Shown here: one piece after another, positions 28,304 to 39,879 of the stretch
Position numbering within the stretch: position 1 is the stretch's first letter
Layout of the letters: the number at the start of each line of letters is the position of its first letter
NCBI GenBank assembly: GCA_029880325.1
Contig: JAOUOP010000011.1
Location: forward strand, 100,795-164,794
Length of the DNA stretch: 64,000 bases
Reading direction: 5' to 3'
Source: Myxococcales bacterium
GTDB lineage: Bacteria > Myxococcota_A > Polyangia > Polyangiales > JAFGIB01
Translations under genes and position numbers: made by a program
The notes under the pieces: generated by a model
The model's database searches: none
The model's input: only the letters and a program-made list of their open reading frames with translations
What the model was told of the DNA's origin: nothing

Positions 28304-28561
28304 ATGGTCCAAGAGCACAAAGAGCATCCAACGTCCGAGAGTCCCGAGCCGGACAGCGGCTCCGTCGAGCGCGCCTTCGAGGTTGGCGACTTCGCGACCG
28401 TGCGGCGTCTGCTGTCCTCTGGTGCGGGTTCGGGCGAGGCCCAGCCCCAATCGGGGCGTTTGGTGCGCGCCACCCAGGTCGATCCCGTGCACGCATGGAT
28501 CCTCTTTGGCTGCTTGCTGCTGCTGCTGGACATTGTCCAGCGCTACTGGATCGAGCCATGA
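28304..28561 (+). CDS. Small single-pass membrane protein
   Basis: The 85-residue protein has an acidic N-terminal part, a short helical segment (VERAFEVGDFATVRRLLSS) resembling one TPR or ankyrin helix pair, and one membrane segment near the C-terminus (ILFGCLLLLLDIVQ). Its stop overlaps the next start as ATGA, and it begins 14 bp after the upstream membrane gene. The tight packing and codon pattern support it as real. Function is unknown. Confidence 0.7.
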   Translation: MVQEHKEHPTSESPEPDSGSVERAFEVGDFATVRRLLSSGAGSGEAQPQSGRLVRATQVDPVHAWILFGCLLLLLDIVQRYWIEP

Positions 28562-29142
28562 ACCATCGAGCCATCGGCCCCATGGCCCTCGCTTTGGTGC
28601 TACCGCTGGCGTTGTCTGCGGTGGGGGCCTGCGCCGGTGCCAAGCCGGCTCCCACGCGCGCCCCGGCCGCCGTCGCCGATTACTATCCGCTGCGCGAAGG
28701 CAGCGCCTGGTCCTACGACGTCGACGCCGGCAGTGGCGGCACGGTGCTGGCCGTCACCCGCGTCGAGCGCGTCGAGGGCAGCAGCGTCTGGGTGCGCACC
28801 GGCGAGGGCAGCGAGCGCTACGAGCTGCATCCCGACGCCATCGGCCGACCCGACCGCGGCGGCCTGTTGCTGCAGGGGCCGCTTGCGCCCGGTTCCAGCT
28901 GGGACTCCGGCGGCGGCGCCCGGGCCACCGTGGAAGCGTTCGAGCAGGTGGTCGAGACACGGGCAGGGCGCTTCGAGGGCTGCGTGCGGGTGGTGGAGAC
29001 CGGCGGCGCCAGTGGGGCCCGCATCGAGACCACCTATTGCCCACGCGTGGGCCCGGTGAGGGTGGTTTCGAGCCTCGATCTCACCCATGGCACGGCCCGT
29101 GTCAGCGCCGAGCTGCGCGGCTTTGTCATCGGCGGCGAGTGA
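28558..29142 (+). CDS. Lipoprotein of unknown function
   Basis: ATG 28558 overlaps the preceding stop. The protein of about 194 residues has a signal with lipobox SAVGAC, a Pro/Ala linker, and a beta-rich domain beginning ADYYPLREGSAWSYDV. Lipoproteins with this YYPLxxGxxW start are frequent in bacterial envelopes, but their role is undefined. It is last in the tatB-tatC operon. Confidence 0.8.
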   Translation: MNHRAIGPMALALVLPLALSAVGACAGAKPAPTRAPAAVADYYPLREGSAWSYDVDAGSGGTVLAVTRVERVEGSSVWVRTGEGSERYELHPDAIGRPDRGGLLLQGPLAPGSSWDSGGGARATVEAFEQVVETRAGRFEGCVRVVETGGASGARIETTYCPRVGPVRVVSSLDLTHGTARVSAELRGFVIGGE

Positions 29143-29387
29143 GTCCGGCAGGCCGCTGCAGAGGTGCCGTTTCGGTAAGCACCAACGGGTGAAAATAGCG
29201 GAAAAATTTATTGTCGCCGCAACGATTCTCCTTGCTCAAGTTCCCGTGATCACGCACGTTTAATAGCATTGAGGCCACCCTGACTGCGGAACCGACCGGG
29301 CGGGGGCGGTCTTCCGGTACCACGTAGCAAGGGTTTGCCGAGTCGCGGCACTGAGGGCGTGGTGCCCCCTGCTTGCAAGAGACTCGG

Positions 29388-30923
29388 ATGTCCACCGCCG
29401 ACCCCCATCAGCCCCCCGAGCGTCCCAACTATCTGTTGCTTTCGGACGTGCATCTCGGCGGCGATCTGGTCCAGCATGCGGCCCCCTGGACCGCCGGACG
29501 GCTGGGCGCCGAGCTGGCCCTCGACAGGAAGCTGTCGGCCCTGCTCGCCCACTACCGGCGCGAGCGCGATCCCGAGCGCCCCTGGACCCTGGTGATCGCG
29601 GGCGATTTGGTCGACTTCGTGGGCATGTCGGTTTCGGCCCGCGATCCCTCGCGCCTGTCGACGCCGCTGACCGAAGAGGAGCACAGCCATGGCCTGGGCA
29701 GTGCCGCCGACCACGCCGCCGAGAAAATGCGCCGTGTGGCCGAGCGCCACCCGACGGTCTTCCGCGCGCTGGCCGAGTTCGTGGCCGACGGGCATGCGCT
29801 GTTGATCGTGCGCGGCAACCATGACGTGGAGTTCTACTGGGAACCGGCCCAGCGCGCCTTCATCGATGCCCTGGTCGATGCCCTGGTCGGCCTGCAACCC
29901 GAACTCCAGCGCGACGCCGAGGCGCGGGCCGCCTTCGAGCAGCGCATCGAGTTTCGCCATTGGTTCTACTACCGCGACGACCTGCTCTATGTGGAGCACG
30001 GCCACCAATACGACGAGGCCTGCGCCTACACCCACGTGCTGGCGCCGCGTTCGCCGCGCGATCCACGGCGGCTGGACTACTCCTTTTCGGACATCCTACT
30101 GCGCTTCGTGGTGCGGCCCACGCGCGGACTCGGCTGCGATGGTCACGAGACGACCTCGCTGTTTTTCTACCTGCGGCTGGCGTTTTCCATGGGCATCGGA
30201 GGGTGTTTGTCTCTGGGTTATCGCTTCTTCAGCGCCGTCTTCGAGATGATCCGCGTCTGGCGCGACCACCTGGACGAGCGGGCCCGGGCGCTGCGCGCCG
30301 AGCACGAACGGCGCATGGCGCTGGTCGCCGAGCGTTTCAGTCTGCAGCTCGACAAGGTGCGCGCGCTGTCGGCGCTGTCGGCAAAGCCCGTGACGCGTCG
30401 CTTCAGCGCGATCCTGCGGGCGGTCTTCTTGGACCTGATCGCGGTGGGCCTGGGTGCGGCCGTGCTGCTTTTGGTCGTGGCGGGCTTTCGGCTGTTGCCG
30501 CCGCTGCAGCTCGGGCTGCTCGCCAGCCTGATCGCGGCGGGCTTTGTGTTGTGGCTGAAGCGGCCGCGGGCGTTCGACTCGACCCAGGCGCTCCGGGCCG
30601 GGGCCGAGGCGGTGGCCAAGGTGTTGCCGGCGCGCTTCATCGTCATGGGTCACACCCACGTTCCGGTCATGGAGTCGGTGGCCGAAGAGAGCGTGTACAT
30701 CAACCTGGGAGCCTGGGCCGTCGACGATCTGGAGGAGTTCGAAGTCGCGCCCGCGCCCTGCACCTACCTGGTCATCCGCCAGCAGCAGGCGGGGCCCGTC
30801 GCCGAGCTGCGCCGCTGGGATGCCGAGCAGGGGCCGGTGCTGCTGCAGACGACCTTCGCGCCGCTGGAATCTGGGGTGCATCTCAGGCCGCTAGATCGCC
30901 CCGAGGACGAGCGCGCGGCTTGA
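29388..30923 (+). CDS. Calcineurin-like metallophosphoesterase with membrane segments
   Basis: The metal-binding motifs of the family are intact: SDVHLGG (~23-29), GDLVDF (~75), RGNHDVEF (~148) and GHTHVP (~422). Between the last two there are two hydrophobic segments (~350-395), so the enzyme is probably membrane-bound. The 511-residue length includes a large insert. An upstream ATG at 29373 is also possible. Substrate is unknown; UDP-diacylglucosamine hydrolases and cyclic-nucleotide phosphodiesterases belong to the same superfamily. The 245-bp upstream region is relatively AT-rich, with a tttaat at about 29259 as a possible -10. Confidence 0.85.
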   Translation: MSTADPHQPPERPNYLLLSDVHLGGDLVQHAAPWTAGRLGAELALDRKLSALLAHYRRERDPERPWTLVIAGDLVDFVGMSVSARDPSRLSTPLTEEEHSHGLGSAADHAAEKMRRVAERHPTVFRALAEFVADGHALLIVRGNHDVEFYWEPAQRAFIDALVDALVGLQPELQRDAEARAAFEQRIEFRHWFYYRDDLLYVEHGHQYDEACAYTHVLAPRSPRDPRRLDYSFSDILLRFVVRPTRGLGCDGHETTSLFFYLRLAFSMGIGGCLSLGYRFFSAVFEMIRVWRDHLDERARALRAEHERRMALVAERFSLQLDKVRALSALSAKPVTRRFSAILRAVFLDLIAVGLGAAVLLLVVAGFRLLPPLQLGLLASLIAAGFVLWLKRPRAFDSTQALRAGAEAVAKVLPARFIVMGHTHVPVMESVAEESVYINLGAWAVDDLEEFEVAPAPCTYLVIRQQQAGPVAELRRWDAEQGPVLLQTTFAPLESGVHLRPLDRPEDERAA

Positions 30924-33768
<2,845 letters not shown>

Positions 33769-33776
33769 GCGCGCGC

Positions 33777-33822
33777 CGTCGCGCTGGGCGGACGCGCCCC
33801 GTCGCGCTGGGCGGACGCGCGC
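33777..33822. repeat. 23-bp direct repeat between gyrB and the OmpA-type gene
   Basis: Two copies of the unit cgtcgcgctgggcggacgcg are spaced 23 bp apart in the 116-bp gap between convergent genes. They carry no obvious hairpin. Confidence 0.7.
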
Positions 33823-33884
33823 CGAGACGCAACGGCGACGGGTCCCGCGCCGGGCGTCTACCTTCACATGGCTGACGCCGCCCT

Positions 33885-36269
33885 TCAGTCCTGTTCGCGG
33901 ATCATGAACTGGACGCGGCGGTTACGGGCGCGGTTGGCGTCGGTGAGGTTCGGGATCAGGGGGCGGGTGTCGCCGTAGCCCTTGGCCGTGAGGCGCTCGG
34001 CGGCCACGCCTGCCGAGATCAACCACTGCTGCACCGACTCGGCGCGGCGCTGGGACAGGGAGAGGTTCTCGCCCGGATTGCCGCGGTTGTCGGTGTGGCC
34101 CTGGACTTCGATCAGACGCAGCTGGGGGTTGCGCATCAGGACGTCGGCGATCTCGCTCAGCAGGGCGCTGCTGCGGGCCTGGAGCTCGTCGCTGTTGGTG
34201 TTGAAGAAGATCTTTTCCCGCACGCGCACTTCGCGCTTGGTGACCCTGACCTTTGAGTTCTTCGGCTTCGGCGACAGCTGCACGACCGGGGTGGCGGTCT
34301 GGCCGGCGCTGACCTCGAAGGAGGCGAGCTTAAGCAAATAGCCCTCGGCCTCGACGCGGGCGCTGTAGCTTCCGTTGGGCAGGTCCGGTGCCGCGAAGGC
34401 CCCGGCAGCATCGCTGCTCAGGCTCAGGTTCTTGGGGCCTTGAATCTCCACCCGCGCGCCAGCGACCGGTTGGCCGTTGTCGTCGTTGAGCTGACCCCGC
34501 AGGTCGCCGTTCTTGGGTTGCGCCACCAATTCACAGCGCACTTCCACGCGCCCGCCCTTGGCGCCCGCTGGGGAGGGGGCGGTGCCCAGGGGGGCGGCGG
34601 CAACCGGCGTCTGACCCGGCTGTGCGCCAGCTGCGGGCTGTGCCGCGGGGGCAGCGGGGCCGGGCGCGGGCACGGTCACGTTGCAGTTGCCGGACTCGTA
34701 GTCGGGGTGGGCCAGCTCGAGCTGCACCGTGCCCGCCTCCATGCCGTAGCTGACGAAGCGTCCTTCACCGTCGGTTTGTTGCGTCGTCAGGTCCAGGCCC
34801 GCGTAGCGCACGCTGGCGCCATCGATGCCGACACCGCTTTCGCGATCGACCACCAGGCCGGCGATGCGCATCCGCTCGGGCGCAGGGCGCGCCACCTCGC
34901 GCACCACCTCGACCTCCTGCACGCGCGCTGGGCCCATGCCGGTGGTGTCGACAGCATAGCCCATGCTGAAGAGCACGGCGTAGCTGCGGTTGGCGGCCAG
35001 CTCGCGCACGAAGACGCTGGTGCCGCTCAAGCCGATGTCGACGCCGAGGCCGAAGCTCAGGCCACGCGGGCCCGGATGTAGGCGCGCGCCCAGGGTCAGG
35101 GTCGAGGGCATGGCGGCGAAGCCCTCCTTGTCGAGGCAGCCGTCGGTCGGGTCTTCGGGACCGGTGGCGGTCGCCAGCAGCAGGCAGCTGTAGCCCTGGC
35201 GGTTGACCGGAATCGACAGGTTCCACTCGGCCAGCGGATGGATGAAGACGCGTCCGCCAGCGTGCAGTGGCATTTCCAGGCCCAGCGTGAAGCTCAGGGC
35301 GTCGAGGCGGTTGATGCCGAGGGCAAAGCGCTCGACGCGCGTCAGCAGGTGCCGATCTTCGGTGCCCACGGGTTCTCGCGCGCTCGGGCCCAGGTCTTGA
35401 TAGCGCTGGGCTTCGACGGCCTCGATGAGGTTGGCGGAGTTGTCGAAGAAGTAGTCGAGGGAGAAGCGGGTGATCAGTGGCAGCGGGTCTTCGAGGCCGC
35501 GCAGGTCGGTGCTGAACAGGCCGCGCAGGCCGTAGCTGGCGCCGTCGAAGACCGGTCCGATGTCGCCGACGGCGTTCAGAACCTGCACGCGGAAGTCGGC
35601 GCCCAGCGTCAGCCAGGGGGTGAAGCCGTGGAAGGCCTTGATGCCCAGGGTGGTGTCGCCCAGTACCTGCAAGAGCTGGGGGTCGCCCAGGGTATTGGTG
35701 TGGGCGTGGTTTTCGATGGCGGCGAAGAGTTCGAGGTAGCTGGTGACGGTGCCGCTGATCGAAAGGGTGCCGCCGAGCCAGCTGTTTTGGTCGCGGGCGT
35801 GCAAAAAGTCGTCCTTGACGAAGTAGTCGACGCCGATGTGCAGGCGGAAGCTGCCGACCGGGCCCGAGTTTGCGTCGACCGCCCAGAAACCACCGCTGGG
35901 GCCGCCGAAGGTGTTTTGGGTTCGGAAGCGCTGTTCGCGGCCGTCGTCGAGCACCTCTTCGCCCGTTTCTTCGTGGGGCACGGGGGGCGCTTCGTACTGG
36001 CCTGCGGGTGCGGCGGCAGCCGCGGGCGCCGGAGCTTCAGTGGCAGCGCCCGCGCCAGCTGTGGCCTGGGTGCTGCCGCTGGCCTGTCCGCCGCTGTCGG
36101 TGCTGGCTTCGGCGCTGACGTCGGCGTCGAATTCGTCGGCGAACTCCGCTTCGACCTGGGCCCGCGCGGGGGCGCCCCGGCCGATGACCAGGCCGAGGAG
36201 GCAGAGGGTGATGAGCGAGGTGGTGCGCGCGGAGCCCCGCCCCGCCCGGTCTATGTTGGCCAGCATCAT
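33885..36269 (-). CDS. OmpA-family outer-membrane protein with two regulatory-like beta domains
   Basis: ATG 36269 has an aggag site and overlaps the stop of the small upstream gene. The 794-residue protein has a signal ending near APARAQ, an Asp/Ala-rich linker and a large beta-barrel-like region (~100-450). Two carboxypeptidase-regulatory-like domains follow (~465-525 and ~595-660), then a C-terminal OmpA peptidoglycan-binding domain (~690-790) with IEVQGHTDNRGNPGENLSLSQ. It probably links outer membrane and cell wall, like large Myxococcota OmpA proteins. Confidence 0.9.
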   Translation of the reverse strand: MMLANIDRAGRGSARTTSLITLCLLGLVIGRGAPARAQVEAEFADEFDADVSAEASTDSGGQASGSTQATAGAGAATEAPAPAAAAAPAGQYEAPPVPHEETGEEVLDDGREQRFRTQNTFGGPSGGFWAVDANSGPVGSFRLHIGVDYFVKDDFLHARDQNSWLGGTLSISGTVTSYLELFAAIENHAHTNTLGDPQLLQVLGDTTLGIKAFHGFTPWLTLGADFRVQVLNAVGDIGPVFDGASYGLRGLFSTDLRGLEDPLPLITRFSLDYFFDNSANLIEAVEAQRYQDLGPSAREPVGTEDRHLLTRVERFALGINRLDALSFTLGLEMPLHAGGRVFIHPLAEWNLSIPVNRQGYSCLLLATATGPEDPTDGCLDKEGFAAMPSTLTLGARLHPGPRGLSFGLGVDIGLSGTSVFVRELAANRSYAVLFSMGYAVDTTGMGPARVQEVEVVREVARPAPERMRIAGLVVDRESGVGIDGASVRYAGLDLTTQQTDGEGRFVSYGMEAGTVQLELAHPDYESGNCNVTVPAPGPAAPAAQPAAGAQPGQTPVAAAPLGTAPSPAGAKGGRVEVRCELVAQPKNGDLRGQLNDDNGQPVAGARVEIQGPKNLSLSSDAAGAFAAPDLPNGSYSARVEAEGYLLKLASFEVSAGQTATPVVQLSPKPKNSKVRVTKREVRVREKIFFNTNSDELQARSSALLSEIADVLMRNPQLRLIEVQGHTDNRGNPGENLSLSQRRAESVQQWLISAGVAAERLTAKGYGDTRPLIPNLTDANRARNRRVQFMIREQD

Positions 36270-36451
36270 CGAGCTCGAACTCCTGTATTCACGATCCATC
36301 CGGAGGGCAGCTTTGCCGGACGGGCTTCGGCGATCACACGCCGTACCGGCTCGACGCTCGCGCGGTGCGCGGCGGGAGCCGGTTTGGCCCACGCCCCATC
36401 GGTCACGAGCAGCCCCCACAGCAGCATCCCCAGCGCAAAGCGGTGAATCAC
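36266..36451 (-). CDS. 61-residue secreted protein coupled to the OmpA-type gene
   Basis: The GTG at 36451 follows an agaag site. The product begins with a clean signal peptide (FALGMLLWGLLVTDGAWA) and leaves a basic mature peptide of about 39 residues. Its stop overlaps the OmpA-type start as ATGA. The signal, coupling and coding pattern support a real small gene. No family is recognised. It could be a leader or partner of the OmpA-type protein. Confidence 0.6.
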   Translation of the reverse strand: MIHRFALGMLLWGLLVTDGAWAKPAPAAHRASVEPVRRVIAEARPAKLPSGWIVNTGVRAR

Positions 36452-36789
36452 AGCGGTCTTCTATCACGGTTGTCCGTCGCCTCCCATCATTCGGCGGCTC
36501 CGGGGCCCAAGGCTGGGACCCGAACGCCTGACCACGCTTCGTGCGCGCACTGTGATCCAAAGCACTTCCGCGTCTGCCGCTGCCGTCCGTACACCACCCG
36601 GGATCGTGGACCCACCCAATCCCGGGCCGCGAGCGCCTGTCCGAGGCTCACCCATGGCTCGATTCCCCTTGTAGTCGCTTTGGTGCGGCCGGATTTCCGG
36701 TGGCATCGGCGCTCGGTCCAGCATGGGTCCGCTGGGCGAGAGGCTCCACTTTTGTGCAGTGCGCAGCCGACTTTGCTAGCTTCCGGCAC
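36452..36789. other. 338-bp divergent intergenic region
   Basis: This separates the OmpA-type operon from the sulfatase-like gene. It contains an 8-bp inverted repeat, cccgggat / atcccggg (36597-36626, 14-bp spacer), that could be an operator. No gene or RNA is supported. A segment near 36515 resembles a tRNA T-arm only superficially. Confidence 0.4.
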
Positions 36790-39201
36790 ATGCGTACAGC
36801 TGCCCTTCGTACCCCGCTCCTGCTGCTCGCGATCGCCCATGCCGGCTGCCGCCATTCAGGTGCCGCCGAACCCGCCGCGCCGACCGCGGGCCAGCCCAAG
36901 AGCGATCGCGCTGCGGCCACGGCCGGCGCCGCGGCGCTGCAGCCGGCCGCCGACCAGACCGCCGCCGCGCCCGCCGCGCCCGAGCCCGCGCCCGCCGCCG
37001 AGATCGTCTTCGATCTGGCGCGCAGCGTCGAGCGCGCCGAGCTGCGCCGCGGGCGCGAGCTGCTGATCGATTACGGCCACGCCGGCGCCGACAAGTACAC
37101 GCTCGGCGGTTGGCTGACCGGCGCCAGCGACAGTCGCGTGCTCGACGAGGCCAGCTGCCTGATCGTGGGCGGCAAGGTGGTCAAGCTGCTGTTGCCGGCC
37201 GAGGCCGCGGGGGCGGCGCGTTTGACCATGCGCCTGCGCGGGCTGCGTCCGGGGCCGCTGACGGTGCACATCAATGGCGCAAAGGTTTCCGACCTGGCGC
37301 TGGGCGGCAGGGACTTCGACCGCTTCGAGCTGCCGCTTCCGGCGGGCCTGCTCAAGCCCGGTGAGAACCTGTTGCAGCTGCGCGTTGTGCGCACCGGCAG
37401 CGCCCGCGGTGTACCCAAGGCCGGTCTCGCCATCGACTGGATCGCCCTGGGGCCCGGCGCCGGGGCGGAAGGCGCCCAGGCCGAGCTTTCGCCGCCGGCC
37501 CTGACCGACCTGCTCGACGGCGAGCCGGGGGCAGGGCGGCTGCGCATCCCCGCCGGTCACTCCTTGGCCTACAGTTTTGAGGTGCCGAAGGGGGCGGAAC
37601 TCAGGGGGCTCCTGCGCGCCGGTGACGGCGCCAAGCCCGGCGCCGAGCTGGGCCTTTTGGTGGAGCGCGACGGCGCGCCGCCCCAGCCGCTCGGGGGTCA
37701 AGCGGCGGTCGAGGCCGAGCGCCCGCTCCGGCATTCGCTCGCCCAATATGCAGGCCAGATCGTGCGTCTGACGCTCAGCGCCAAGGCTGGCGACGTCGTG
37801 CTGAAGGCGCCGGCCCTGGTGGTGCCCGCGCGCGGCGCTGCGCGAAAGCAGCCGCCGCCGGTCAAGAACGTGGTGGTGGTGCTGGTCGACACCCTGCGCG
37901 CCGACAAGCTCAGCCCCTACAGCCCCGAGACGCGCGTCAAGACACCGGGCCTGACCACGTTCTTGAAGACCGCGGCCGTGATGAAGAACGCCCGCACCCA
38001 GGAGAACTGGACCAAGCCCTCGGTGGCGACGCTCCTGTCGTCGCTGTTGCCCTGGGAGCACAACGCCGTCACCGGCGATGCCAAGGTTCCGCAGTCGGTG
38101 GAGCTTCTGCCGGAGCTTTTGCGCAAGCGCGGCTTCTACACCGGCTCGTTCATCGCCAACGGTTACGTCTCAGATAAGTTCGGCTTCAAGCAGGGTTGGC
38201 ATACCTACAGGAATTACATCCGGGAAGGGCGCCGCACCAAGGCCCAGTACGTGGCCGCCGACGTGCTCGACTGGCTCGACAGTCGCCCCAAGGACAAGCC
38301 GTTTTTGCTCTACATGCACACCATCGACCCGCACGTACCCTACCGGCCGCCGACGAGCTTCGTCTCGATGTACGACGAGCCCTATAGCGGCAAGGTCGAC
38401 TTCAGCAATACCGCCACCCTGCTCGAGAAGATCAAGGTCGGCTCCGTGGCCCTGCAGGATCGCGACAAGCGCTACCTGGAGGCGCTCTACGACGCCGAGA
38501 TCAGCTACCATGACGTGCACTTCGCGGCCGTCATGGAAGGCCTCGAAAAGCGCGGTCTGGCCGACGAGACGATGGTGGTGGTCACCGCCGACCACGGCGA
38601 GGAGTTCTGGGATCACGGCTCGGTGGGCCACGGCCACAGCGTTTATGATGAGCTGCTGCACGTGCCGCTGATCGTGCGCATCCCGGGCTTGACCGAGGGC
38701 AAGCAGGTGGTGGAGGACTCGGTGGGGCTGGTCGACGTGATGCCGACCATCCTGGAGGCCCTGGGCCAGGAGGTCCCGGAGCACCTCTCGGGGCGTTCGT
38801 TTCTGCCTGAGCTGCGCGGCCAGCGGCCGTCGGCGCCACGCACGGCGGTCAGTGGCTTCATGACCGGCTGGCGCACATTGAGTGTCGGTCGCCTCAAGTT
38901 CATCCAGCGCACGCTCAAAGACGTTTGGCTCTACGACGTCGAGAGCGATCCGAGCGAGAAGAAGGACTTGGCCGAAAGTCATCCCATCGCCCTGCGCTAC
39001 GCGCGCGGCATGTTGGGGCTGACCCTGGCCGAGCAGGAGCGGGGCTCGCAGCCTTCCCAGGCGCAGCCGTCGGAGGCAAAGCCGCGTGCGCCCAAGCGCA
39101 AGCACCGCCAGGAAAAGACCACCATCGACGCCGAGACCGAAGCGCAGCTGCGCGCCCTGGGCTACGTGGGAGCCGCTGCCCCTGGCGCCAGCGGTCAGTA
39201 G
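36790..39201 (+). CDS. Sulfatase-like (alkaline phosphatase superfamily) lipoprotein with Thr-type active site
   Basis: ATG 36790 gives a signal with lipobox AHAGC. About 350 residues follow without a known domain (two beta-rich parts), then a sulfatase-fold domain: VVLVDTLRADKLSPY (~362-376), NWTKPSVATLLSSL (~408), and TADHGEEFWDHGSVGHGH (~598). The expected Cys/Ser-x-Pro-x-Arg formylglycine motif is absent. Threonine in WTKPS takes the nucleophile position, as in phospho- and phosphoethanolamine-transferases of the same superfamily. It may therefore transfer or hydrolyse phosphate groups. The tail is Lys/Arg/Pro-rich. Confidence 0.88.
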   Translation: MRTAALRTPLLLLAIAHAGCRHSGAAEPAAPTAGQPKSDRAAATAGAAALQPAADQTAAAPAAPEPAPAAEIVFDLARSVERAELRRGRELLIDYGHAGADKYTLGGWLTGASDSRVLDEASCLIVGGKVVKLLLPAEAAGAARLTMRLRGLRPGPLTVHINGAKVSDLALGGRDFDRFELPLPAGLLKPGENLLQLRVVRTGSARGVPKAGLAIDWIALGPGAGAEGAQAELSPPALTDLLDGEPGAGRLRIPAGHSLAYSFEVPKGAELRGLLRAGDGAKPGAELGLLVERDGAPPQPLGGQAAVEAERPLRHSLAQYAGQIVRLTLSAKAGDVVLKAPALVVPARGAARKQPPPVKNVVVVLVDTLRADKLSPYSPETRVKTPGLTTFLKTAAVMKNARTQENWTKPSVATLLSSLLPWEHNAVTGDAKVPQSVELLPELLRKRGFYTGSFIANGYVSDKFGFKQGWHTYRNYIREGRRTKAQYVAADVLDWLDSRPKDKPFLLYMHTIDPHVPYRPPTSFVSMYDEPYSGKVDFSNTATLLEKIKVGSVALQDRDKRYLEALYDAEISYHDVHFAAVMEGLEKRGLADETMVVVTADHGEEFWDHGSVGHGHSVYDELLHVPLIVRIPGLTEGKQVVEDSVGLVDVMPTILEALGQEVPEHLSGRSFLPELRGQRPSAPRTAVSGFMTGWRTLSVGRLKFIQRTLKDVWLYDVESDPSEKKDLAESHPIALRYARGMLGLTLAEQERGSQPSQAQPSEAKPRAPKRKHRQEKTTIDAETEAQLRALGYVGAAAPGASGQ

Positions 39202-39246
39202 CGACTCGATCGAGACTGGGCGGCCCGCCCGCGCTACCCTGCGCCC

Positions 39247-39879
39247 ATGTTTGTTTTCGATCGACCCCATTCGCATGCAGGCCCTGCCGTCGCCGCTTCC
39301 GCGGTGCTCTTGCTGGCCTTCGCCTGCGGGTCCGGCGCCGAGCAGGCGTCGCCCGCGCCCGCCCCGGCCGCCCAGGCGCCGGCCGCCCCCGCCGGGCAGG
39401 CACCGCCAGCGGCCGCCGCAGCGGCCCCGGACTCGGCCTCGAAGGGCCCCGCCCCGGTGCTCGAGGCCTACCTGCAGATCCAGGAAAAGCTCGCCGCCGA
39501 CGATGCCGCTGGCGCCAAGGCCGCCTTCGGCGCGCTGCAGGGGGCACTGGCCAAGCTGGCCGCGCCGCTGCCGGCGTCGCTCGGTGCAGTCATCGAGGCC
39601 GCCGCCCAGAAGGGCGCCAGCGCCGATGCCATCGATGCCCAGCGCGAGGCCTTCGACGCACTCAGCAAGCCCGCGATCGAGCTGCTGCGCCAGGATGACA
39701 ATCCGCTGGCAGAGAGCTTGCAGCTGGCCCACTGCCCGATGGCCTTCGACAATCGCGGCGCCGCCTGGCTGCAGCGCAGCGGCACGCTGCAAAACCCCTA
39801 CTTCGGTGCCGAGATGCTCACCTGCGGCGCCGTCGACGCCACCGTCGCCAGCGCCGCCCGCCTGCCGCCCGCCAAGTGA
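39247..39879 (+). CDS. DUF3347-domain lipoprotein
   Basis: The 210-residue protein has a signal with lipobox LLAFAC, a long Ala/Pro linker (~35-70), a helical region of about 85 residues, and a C-terminal segment HCPMAFDNRGAAWL followed by NPYFGAEMLTCG. This matches the end of DUF3347 domains, which are found with metal-efflux membrane fusion proteins. The paired Cys/Met positions suggest metal binding. Its 3' end overlaps the oppositely oriented protease gene by 62 bp. Confidence 0.75.
   Translation: MFVFDRPHSHAGPAVAASAVLLLAFACGSGAEQASPAPAPAAQAPAAPAGQAPPAAAAAAPDSASKGPAPVLEAYLQIQEKLAADDAAGAKAAFGALQGALAKLAAPLPASLGAVIEAAAQKGASADAIDAQREAFDALSKPAIELLRQDDNPLAESLQLAHCPMAFDNRGAAWLQRSGTLQNPYFGAEMLTCGAVDATVASAARLPPAK

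Noticed and set aside
36505..36535. tRNA-like T-arm on the minus strand
   Set aside because: The loop reads ttcgggt in place of the conserved form, and no acceptor or anticodon stems can be drawn around it.
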